A stretch of DNA of 9,212 nucleotides, taken from positions 1-9,212 of the forward strand of contig QNZR01000001.1 in NCBI GenBank assembly GCA_003978475.1. The letters are read 5' to 3'. Source of the DNA: Sulfurimonas sp. GTDB lineage: Bacteria; Campylobacterota; Campylobacteria; Campylobacterales; Sulfurimonadaceae. A model generated the notes under the pieces. That model saw only the letters and a program-made list of their open reading frames with translations, did no database searches and had not been told where the DNA came from. This document shows, piece after piece, positions 1 to 5,889 of this stretch. The position numbers and the translations under genes were made by a program. Each line of letters starts with the position of its first letter. Position 1 is the first letter of the stretch.

Positions 1-1
1 T

Positions 2-940
2 ATGAGAGATCAAAATAAAATAGCATTGCAATCTACTCTTCTTGGTGCAAATTACTTAGATGTTAGATTATTTTTATCACTTACTGGAGATCATGCAAAG
101 CATAGCGATCAACCAGATACAAAAAATGTGATGGAAGGAAGAAGCTCTCTTTTTATGGATATGATTAAATGCTTTAATAATGGAATTGATTATGCAGGAA
201 AAGAGTTTAAGTCAAAACCAAAACCAATATATAGCATTGCTGTGTCAAATTCTTATGCCAAAAATTTTAATAATTTAAAAAAGAGATTAGTCTCAAAACT
301 AAATAGTGGAGTAAAAGCAATTATTACTCAACCTGTATTTGATTTGGAGAATGCAAAGAATTTATTGAATCTTTTTGAAGAGGCAAAAGAAGAAGCAAAG
401 TATTGTGACAAAGATGCTACTCTTATTTTAGGTTTTTTCCCAACCTTTAAAGAGTGGAGCGAAGCCAATACGCTAGAGAGCAGCGTACTGTTACATGAAC
501 ATATTAATCCCGATTTTACGAACCTCTCGCTACTGCATCTCATTCCCTATGAGACCTTTTATACTCGCGATGACCAGATGATTGAAACGGGCGGGGCAAA
601 TCCGGTGACCGATATTTACAGTGCCTATGACTTTATGGTTGATTATGAAGCGGCGCGTGTTGTTTCAGCAGACCATATTGGTGTTGAGTTGGAATTTATG
701 CATCATCTGTGTGAAGCTCAAATTAAAGCGCAGAAAGAAGATGACCTCAGTGCCGTTGATGCATTGAAAAATGTGCAAAAAGAGTTTTTAAACAAGCATC
801 TGCTTCAGTGGGCACCCTTGTATTTAATTAACATGACATATGAGGCACGAACGCCGTACTATTATGACATTGCGCAAACGACATTAGAGTTTATGTTGAG
901 TGACAATGAGCATTTAACCCAGGGAACTCCACTCCAATAA
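2..940 (+). CDS. Chimeric ORF: internal MetF-like fragment fused in frame to C-terminal part of a TorD-family chaperone (5' partial)
   Basis: Residues 1-147 read as the middle of a methylenetetrahydrofolate reductase-like protein: an RDQNKIALQS stretch, LTGDH (family LxGDxP) near residue 28, ITQPVFD near residue 108 and LILGFFP at 141-147. The ATG at base 2 falls inside the family's core, so the real start of that gene lies outside the window. From about residue 149-151 the protein becomes a TorD/DmsD-type cytoplasmic chaperone, which binds twin-arginine signal peptides and helps insert molybdenum cofactor. The diagnostic motif ADHIGVELEFM is at 223-233, followed by FLNKHLLQW and an AxTPYY helix. 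The TorD part is about 162 residues against roughly 200 usually, so its N-terminus is missing, as is the MetF C-terminus. GC is about 30% over 1-420 and 45% over 481-660. All four arginines in the MetF part use AGA, while CGC, CGT and CGA appear after it. The stop codon overlaps the next start (TAATG). The downstream neighbours fit TorD, not MetF. Assembly chimera or recent recombination are both possible. Confidence 0.8.
   Translation: MRDQNKIALQSTLLGANYLDVRLFLSLTGDHAKHSDQPDTKNVMEGRSSLFMDMIKCFNNGIDYAGKEFKSKPKPIYSIAVSNSYAKNFNNLKKRLVSKLNSGVKAIITQPVFDLENAKNLLNLFEEAKEEAKYCDKDATLILGFFPTFKEWSEANTLESSVLLHEHINPDFTNLSLLHLIPYETFYTRDDQMIETGGANPVTDIYSAYDFMVDYEAARVVSADHIGVELEFMHHLCEAQIKAQKEDDLSAVDALKNVQKEFLNKHLLQWAPLYLINMTYEARTPYYYDIAQTTLEFMLSDNEHLTQGTPLQ
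436..458. other. Junction between low-GC MetF-like DNA and higher-GC TorD-like DNA
   Basis: To the left, the protein matches MetF up to FFP (residues 145-147, ending at base 442). To the right, from about FKEW (bases 446-457), it matches TorD and the composition of the rest of the window. Base composition and arginine codon choice change within about 20-30 bases. No insertion-sequence end, integrase site or target duplication is seen at the junction. The exact breakpoint cannot be fixed without homologues of both parents. Confidence 0.7.
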
Positions 941-2037
941 TGGCAGGTCTCTCGTTAAACAGCGCGTCATGTGTCCGATCCGTATCGAAATTCAGTGAGT
1001 GCAATTTATGTGACGTCATCTGCCCCGTTGAGGCTATTAAGGTAGCTCCTGAGTCCCTGCCTGCGATTAACCTTTTCTCCTGTATTGGGTGTGGTGGGTG
1101 TGTCGGTGTCTGTCCCACCGAAGCCCTCAAGCTTGACCATTTCAGTGCTACGGAGTTTTTCTTTGAATTTGCAGCAGAGCAGGGTGCTTTGATTTCGTGT
1201 CAAAAAAATGTACCGTGTCTTTCCGTTTTAAATGTTGAACATATCATTGCTTTAGCATCACTCAAAGGTGAGATTGTTCTAGATATGGGACATTGTCATG
1301 ACTGTAGTATTACATCGACATGTAAACCGCAAATTGAAAAAAATGCTCATGAAGCCAACTATGTTTTAGAGGCGATGCTTAGCCGTGCGAAAGTGGTGAT
1401 GAACAATGTCGCTTATGATAATGAGACCATTAAGAGCGAGAGGAGCAGACGAGACTTTTTTCAAACGTTTACACTCAAAAATGCGGGCAAAGCAAAAAAA
1501 GATTTCGATCGTAATATTGAGATGGCAATGGATGAGTTTGTCGAACATAGCATTCATGATGTCAATATTGCCAAAGTGCGTCAAAAAGAGTTGCCCAATA
1601 AGAGAAAACTGCTTTTGACGGCACTTAAACGCGCTGCGAAGCCGGAGATCTACCATGTTGTCGATGCCCATGCGTTAAGTTTTACCTCACAAAAACTGCT
1701 TGATGAATCTACATGTACGGCGTGTCAGATGTGCTATCGTATCTGTCCAAGCGGAGCGCTCAGTTCAGATATGAAAAACTCTAAAATAGATTTTGACCCG
1801 TTTTTATGCGTTCGCTGCCATCTCTGTCATGATGTCTGTGAGCCTGATGCTATGACACTGTCGACATCATATAATATTAAAGAATTCTTTGAGCCGACTG
1901 CGCAAAACCTGGTGATGTTTGATGTTAGAAACTGTCACGAATGCGGATTGGCGTTTAGCTCACTTAAAGGCGAGAAGATATGCCGAAGATGCCAGATTGA
2001 AGAAGAAGAAGCCAAAGAACTTTGGGGGATTAAATAG
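940..2037 (+). CDS. Polyferredoxin with four predicted [4Fe-4S] motifs and a C-terminal CxxC pair
   Basis: This 365-residue cytoplasmic iron-sulfur protein has no signal peptide or membrane segment. An N-terminal double-cluster module uses C21xxC24xxxC28-P with a distant C11 as probable fourth ligand, and C48xxC51xxC54xxxC58-P. A second module near the C-terminus is C259xxC262xxC265xxxC269-P and C290xxC293xxC296xxxC300. Between the N-terminal module and the linker are further cysteines (C87, C93, C119xxC122, C128) that may hold another metal centre. The tail carries C332xxC335 and C348xxC351, which looks like a zinc ribbon or rubredoxin-like knuckle. Residues 140-250 form a basic, probably helical linker. 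Ferredoxins of this layout are found beside TorD chaperones and molybdoenzyme operons in Campylobacterota, so an electron-transfer or maturation role with formate dehydrogenase or a relative is likely, but that is inferred from context. The start overlaps the upstream stop by one base, suggesting translational coupling. Confidence 0.85.
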   Translation: MAGLSLNSASCVRSVSKFSECNLCDVICPVEAIKVAPESLPAINLFSCIGCGGCVGVCPTEALKLDHFSATEFFFEFAAEQGALISCQKNVPCLSVLNVEHIIALASLKGEIVLDMGHCHDCSITSTCKPQIEKNAHEANYVLEAMLSRAKVVMNNVAYDNETIKSERSRRDFFQTFTLKNAGKAKKDFDRNIEMAMDEFVEHSIHDVNIAKVRQKELPNKRKLLLTALKRAAKPEIYHVVDAHALSFTSQKLLDESTCTACQMCYRICPSGALSSDMKNSKIDFDPFLCVRCHLCHDVCEPDAMTLSTSYNIKEFFEPTAQNLVMFDVRNCHECGLAFSSLKGEKICRRCQIEEEEAKELWGIK

Positions 2038-2040
2038 ATT

Positions 2041-2811
2041 ATGATGAATAACAACGATGAGATTCAACGCAATACGAAAGTATACGGCTTTTTGAGCGAG
2101 TATGCCCAGCAGGATCGTTTTAGTACCATGATGAACAGTAGGTTTAAAAGTATCGGCACCGATGCGATGATGATACCGATGAATATTCGAGCGGATGATT
2201 TCTATTTTACGGTTTCCGGACTTAGAAAAGCCAAACTAGACGGTGTTATTATTGGCAAAGAGTACCGTCATGATGTTCTGGATCTGTGCGATTTTCAAAG
2301 TAGCGACGTGCAGGCATGCGGATTTTGCGATATTTTAAATGTAAAAGAGGGAAAGCTTTACGGTGATATTTTCATAGGTAAAGCACTTTGTACCTTGCTA
2401 AAAGAAAAAAGCGTGAACTCTTTGGCACTCTATGGTAGCGGTGCTTTGGCAAAGTCCATACTTTTACATGTAAAACAGAGCGGCACCAAAAAAGTAACAC
2501 TCTTTAACGACAGAATCGAATCGTGCATGGAATTGATTGATGCCGTTGGTGATGCAATAAGGGGTATTGAAGTAGACATTGAACGTACCAATACGACGTT
2601 GCCGGCAGATTTTTCACCGTTTGATTTGGCACTCAATGTTGCCAATCAGGAGGAGCTTTTTTCTCCAGTTAAAAGCAGCAAAATAATGGTAGACCTGTCC
2701 AAAAGCGGCTCACCATTTTCAATGATGCCGGCGTGTGAGTATTTAGGCTATGATGATATACTAACCCATATGAATGAACGTGCCTGTAAAATTTTTGAAG
2801 GAAAAGAATGA
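2041..2811 (+). CDS. Shikimate dehydrogenase-like protein with altered active site
   Basis: The 256 residues follow the layout of shikimate/quinate dehydrogenases: an N-terminal alpha/beta substrate domain (about 12-110), then a Rossmann dinucleotide-binding domain beginning at ALYGSGALAKS with G132-S-G134-A135 in place of the family's GAGGA. The usual catalytic signatures are worn. The SLSPxxHN loop is replaced by a stretch around 22-33 (AQQDRFSTMMNS). The NVTxPxK lysine position reads GVIIGKEYRHDV, with R76 probably where the catalytic lysine sits. The second catalytic Asp may survive as D109 (YGDIFIG). It is therefore probably not the pathway AroE but a paralogue that uses the fold for something else, perhaps binding a nucleotide or cofactor for its TorD and ferredoxin neighbours. 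It starts 3 bases after the ferredoxin stop. A second ATG directly follows the first (2044), so the start could be one codon later. Its last codons overlap the next start as ATGA. Confidence 0.7.
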   Translation: MMNNNDEIQRNTKVYGFLSEYAQQDRFSTMMNSRFKSIGTDAMMIPMNIRADDFYFTVSGLRKAKLDGVIIGKEYRHDVLDLCDFQSSDVQACGFCDILNVKEGKLYGDIFIGKALCTLLKEKSVNSLALYGSGALAKSILLHVKQSGTKKVTLFNDRIESCMELIDAVGDAIRGIEVDIERTNTTLPADFSPFDLALNVANQEELFSPVKSSKIMVDLSKSGSPFSMMPACEYLGYDDILTHMNERACKIFEGKE

Positions 2812-3314
2812 ACCCGAATGATTTAAACGATTTAAGAGCGGAATTCGATGCATTTGTACAAGATCAATGTTCCGTCAATGACAACAAGGACTGTTCTGCC
2901 AATCCGGATATGGGTGATGCGATTGACAATGAACCGGTACCCGGATTTGTTGCACAGATTTCACAGAACCTTTTAGCACCGGCGCGGTGTGGTGTCTATA
3001 TATCCCGTATGGATATTAAACGTGTTGCTGAAGGGGTTGATGAATCACTGCCCATTAAAGAGCGTGACAAGATGCTTAAAGCCCTGTTTAGACACACGAC
3101 AAAACGTCAATATTTAGACGATGTATTTGCAGAGTTTAACCGACATATTAATGGACGTATTCTCATCTATCAGGAACTTTCAAGCGCATTTCCCGCATCG
3201 AAATATATCTTCGACGCCAATATTGCCAAAGCAGAAAAGACCCAGAAAATTTTTAAACAGATTGTTGATGATTTTGAAGAGATAGAACCAACTTTTGATC
3301 CTATGTTGCTATAG
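2808..3314 (+). CDS. Unrecognised 168-residue soluble protein, last gene of the TorD/ferredoxin operon
   Basis: I do not recognise this family. The protein is acidic at its N-terminus, with two cysteines eight residues apart (C21, C29) in a low-complexity Asp/Asn-rich stretch, then a Pro-Gly-rich turn and a third cysteine in APARCGVY. The rest is mostly predicted helix with many charged residues: GVDESLPIKERDKML, a middle helix near YLDDVFAEFNRHI, and an acidic C-terminal helix. There is no signal peptide or membrane segment. The ATG overlaps the previous stop as ATGA and has a good ribosome binding site (AAGGA at 2798-2802, five-base spacing), so it is certainly expressed with the operon. 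A role with the TorD/polyferredoxin set, such as enzyme maturation, is inferred only from position. Confidence 0.75.
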   Translation: MNPNDLNDLRAEFDAFVQDQCSVNDNKDCSANPDMGDAIDNEPVPGFVAQISQNLLAPARCGVYISRMDIKRVAEGVDESLPIKERDKMLKALFRHTTKRQYLDDVFAEFNRHINGRILIYQELSSAFPASKYIFDANIAKAEKTQKIFKQIVDDFEEIEPTFDPMLL

Positions 3315-3321
3315 CGAACAT

Positions 3322-3825
3322 TCACATCAGATATCGGTAGCCTTCTACCAGTAGCGCGGTGGTGATTCCTGCGGCAAATCCGGCAATGACATCATCACCC
3401 ATGACACCCAGACCGCCCTTGACCTCACGATCGATACGTCCGATAATTGAGGGCTTTGTGATGTCATAGACGCGAAACAGAAGAAAACTTAATACAATCT
3501 GAGCGAGTAAACCGTTGTCAAAAACCCACAAATCATGGAGCGAGAAACTGACCGCCGGCGCAATGCTAAGGGCAATCCACATGCCCGAGAGCTCATCAAT
3601 GACAATGCGTTTGTCATCATGAATCCCCGAAGCCGCTTCATACCGGTCAATCGCCTTAATGGCAATAATGGTAATGAGAAGGGCGGCAAAAAAGAGCGTT
3701 TGCGGACCGAAATAGCTTAATATCAGTACCCCAAGAATCAGCGCAACAAAGCTGCCTGCCGTTCCGGGAGCTTTGGGAGAAAGCCCACTGTAGCATAGGG
3801 TAATAAACATCCAGTTTGTATTCAT
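3322..3825 (-). CDS. pgpA: Phosphatidylglycerophosphatase A
   Basis: PgpA removes the phosphate from phosphatidylglycerol phosphate in the inner membrane, the last step of phosphatidylglycerol synthesis. The 167-residue length is normal for the family. Recognisable motifs are the N-terminal GLSPKAPGTAGS loop, the acidic DDKRIVIDE segment at the start of the core, FRVYDITKPSIIGRID, and the C-terminal GGLGVMGDDVIAGF, whose paired aspartates belong to the metal-binding active site. Several hydrophobic stretches of transmembrane length separate these motifs. The gene starts 8 bases after the stop of the ATP-sulfurylase-like gene. TAAGG, including that gene's stop codon, forms a ribosome binding site at suitable spacing. 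It is the last gene of the minus-strand operon and converges on the unknown plus-strand gene with a 7-base gap. Confidence 0.93.
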   Translation of the reverse strand: MNTNWMFITLCYSGLSPKAPGTAGSFVALILGVLILSYFGPQTLFFAALLITIIAIKAIDRYEAASGIHDDKRIVIDELSGMWIALSIAPAVSFSLHDLWVFDNGLLAQIVLSFLLFRVYDITKPSIIGRIDREVKGGLGVMGDDVIAGFAAGITTALLVEGYRYLM

Positions 3826-3833
3826 TTTGAGCC

Positions 3834-5024
3834 TTAGGTGAGCGAGGTCGTTTGGTAAAGTTTAATGAGCTCTTTGTAGAACTCCTCTTCGCTATGGTTC
3901 TCTAGCAGTCCGGATTGGGGGAGAATATTGGTATAGAGGTCCTGCAAATTTTGAAAGCGTTTGGGAAAGCGTTTGGAGAGAATGAGTGCCGAGATCTCTT
4001 TTCGTACCAAAACTGCCGGAGGAATCAGTCCGAGTTCTATGAGTTGCAATATGGAGTTGGAGTTATAAGAAATGTGGTGATGCTGACCATGTGGGCAGGT
4101 GCTGGTACTTACCAGGGTCTTGCACTCTTCACAATAGACATAAATACTGGCAATTTCTACAGTAATATCAATGCCGATGAGACGGTCTAAAATAGACTTG
4201 TTGGTGTTGTGGTCATAGTACATACCCAGTCCGGCATGATTTTGACCCACCATAAAAGCATTACACCCGGCATTTTTTGCCACAATAGCATCTATGGTCA
4301 GTTCGTTGAGCCCGGCAAAAATGTAGCTATTCTCCAAGGGGACAATAACCACGCGATTGCGCGGCAAAAAGTGTTCAACAAAATATTTGAGTGCTTCAAA
4401 ACGAATCTCAAAATCCAGACCGATATGGTGGTAGGGTTTGAGCAAAAAGATGACAATCAGGTCACTCTTTTCAAGTGTTTGTCGAATTAGGCGTTCATGA
4501 GCACGATGCAACGGATTGACCGCTAACATTAAGGCGGTTGTATGTTGTGCACTGATCTGCTCTTTGGCATTTTGAATACTCTGAAGCATCTCTTTGATAT
4601 GGGTGGTATTGAGCGTGTAGTTACCGGAGACGGCATAATTTCCAAGACGTCGGTACGTATCGCTAATGCCCGGATGAGACAGATCATCGGTACCGTAAAT
4701 TTGTTGAACCCGTTGGGTTTTGTCAATCGGGTAGATGTCATTTACGGTAATCTCTCCGACTTTCTGATGTTCACAGATAAGATCAAGCTTCTCGCCCGAA
4801 ACAGCAGAGGTTAAAACCGTCTCATTGTGTTTTCCCGAGGGTGCTAAAATAAAAGGGAAAGGAAAAGTGCTGCCGCTGCTGTCGTTTTTTTTAATAATAG
4901 CGTCATATTTTTTTTTGTCGGCAAGTCGGGTAGCCGGAGCCAAAAGACCGTCTTTAAGCATAGCGAGCGCCGAGACGGCTTCATTATCAATATAGAGGGT
5001 TCTATTTTTTCTTGATGATTCCAT
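3834..5024 (-). CDS. ATP sulfurylase (sulfate adenylyltransferase)-like protein with substituted active-site motifs
   Basis: The 396-residue length and layout match ATP sulfurylases: an N-terminal PUA-like domain (about 10-150), a nucleotidyltransferase domain with NPLHRAHE at 170-177 (H173, H176), GQNHAGLG at 260-267, and a zinc-type cluster C298xxC301, C310, H312. ATP sulfurylase makes adenylyl sulfate from ATP and sulfate, or runs in reverse during sulfur oxidation. Two hallmark arginines appear changed: the family's Q-T/A-R-N-P-x-H reads L-A-V-N-P-L-H here, and G-R-D-H-A-G reads G-Q-N-H-A-G. These residues contact sulfate and nucleotide in characterised enzymes, so normal activity is doubtful and another substrate or a binding role is possible. 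No APS reductase, APS kinase or other sulfate gene is nearby. The start lies 23 bases inside the upstream regulator gene, and the ribosome binding site is poor (an A-rich GAAAAAAG stretch), which suggests translational coupling. A8 and A9 runs lie in codons 37-47. Confidence 0.82.
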   Translation of the reverse strand: MESSRKNRTLYIDNEAVSALAMLKDGLLAPATRLADKKKYDAIIKKNDSSGSTFPFPFILAPSGKHNETVLTSAVSGEKLDLICEHQKVGEITVNDIYPIDKTQRVQQIYGTDDLSHPGISDTYRRLGNYAVSGNYTLNTTHIKEMLQSIQNAKEQISAQHTTALMLAVNPLHRAHERLIRQTLEKSDLIVIFLLKPYHHIGLDFEIRFEALKYFVEHFLPRNRVVIVPLENSYIFAGLNELTIDAIVAKNAGCNAFMVGQNHAGLGMYYDHNTNKSILDRLIGIDITVEIASIYVYCEECKTLVSTSTCPHGQHHHISYNSNSILQLIELGLIPPAVLVRKEISALILSKRFPKRFQNLQDLYTNILPQSGLLENHSEEEFYKELIKLYQTTSLT

Positions 5025-5889
5025 ATTTTTTTCTTTTTTCCCATAAACTTTTGCGGGATATTCCTAATTTTTTCGATAATTCCGTGTCTGGGAATTTGTA
5101 TTGGTAATTTAACATAATATATTTAACATAATCCTCTATTGGCAAAATATCACCTTGTTCGAAGACTTTGTTGTCACTTTTTACCTCAATGACGGCGTAG
5201 CCTTCAAGATCAATGCTTTCTGTACTGGAGACAATGACTTCACGTTTTTCAATACTCTTTAAAAACGTGTCATAATCATTTTTTTTCAATGACTGAAAAT
5301 CATTAATATACACCACCGTATTGCGCGGCAGTGCATGTATCTCCTGCTGGGCATTGTCGGATGAAAGCGAGATGAAATGGAGGGTCTTACCCTGCTTTGC
5401 CGCATATTTAAAAGCAAAGGCATCGGCATATTTTTGAAAACTGCAGGAGATAAACAGCGGAATACTCACGTCATCGAGACAGTGTTCGATATCGACCGAA
5501 TTAAAGGCATGATCCAAATAGGTTTCATAGGTTCTGTTTTGACGTTTGAGGCGTTCAAACTCCTGATAGTGGTCAATTTTACGAACGAGTTCTTCGATCA
5601 TAAAAGGTTTCTGAATGTAGTCTTTGGCTCCGGCATTGAGCGGTTTGGAAACGGTATCGTTACTAATATACGAGACCATTAAAATGACGACGGCATTTTT
5701 GTAGGCTTCAATAATGGGGTAAAAGTCTTGACCGCTGATATTTGTAGAGAGCAACACCACATCATAGGGAATCTCCTCGTTTACGCCCTTCAACGAACTG
5801 CTCATATCGCAGGTATGTCCCAATTCTCCGAGTTTTGAGGCAATACTCTGTGCCAAATAAATTTCATTTTCGATAATTAAAATCTTCAT
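5002..5889 (-). CDS. Atypical NtrC-like response regulator: Asp-less receiver, decayed AAA+ domain, Fis-type helix-turn-helix
   Basis: Residues 1-120 form a CheY-like receiver (MKILIIENEIYLAQ start, S73 as switch residue, K94-P-F at the end). The phospho-acceptor position in DVVLLSTN is Ser48 instead of Asp, and the acidic pocket is E7-N8-E9, so ordinary phosphorylation is unlikely. Residues 130-240 look like a shrunken sigma-54 activator AAA+ domain. IPLFISCSFQKYA sits where the Walker A loop should be but lacks GxxGxGK. VVYINDFQSL (192-201) resembles a Walker B strand with ND for DE, and VIVSSTES resembles sensor I. No GAFTGA loop is seen. The C-terminus, about 265-295, is a Fis-type DNA-binding helix-turn-helix (LSKKLGISRKSLWEKRKKYGI). 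It is likely a DNA-binding regulator that does not hydrolyse ATP and senses something other than phosphate. Its start overlaps the ispDF stop (ATGA) and its end overlaps the next gene by 23 bases. No histidine kinase is adjacent. Confidence 0.85.
   Translation of the reverse strand: MKILIIENEIYLAQSIASKLGELGHTCDMSSSLKGVNEEIPYDVVLLSTNISGQDFYPIIEAYKNAVVILMVSYISNDTVSKPLNAGAKDYIQKPFMIEELVRKIDHYQEFERLKRQNRTYETYLDHAFNSVDIEHCLDDVSIPLFISCSFQKYADAFAFKYAAKQGKTLHFISLSSDNAQQEIHALPRNTVVYINDFQSLKKNDYDTFLKSIEKREVIVSSTESIDLEGYAVIEVKSDNKVFEQGDILPIEDYVKYIMLNYQYKFPDTELSKKLGISRKSLWEKRKKYGIIKKK

Noticed and set aside
2..445. A complete stand-alone MetF gene
   Set aside because: The ATG at base 2 lies inside the conserved core, and the frame changes to TorD sequence before the MetF C-terminal region, so neither end is present.
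3336..3349. Small hairpin GGTAG-CCTT-CTACC near the end of pgpA, considered as a terminator
   Set aside because: The stem is only five base pairs, it lies inside the pgpA coding region and no T run follows on either strand.
3915..4814. Three plus-strand ORFs of about 90 codons opposite the Sat-like gene
   Set aside because: The minus-strand frame carries the family motifs throughout. The opposite ORFs show no recognisable domains.
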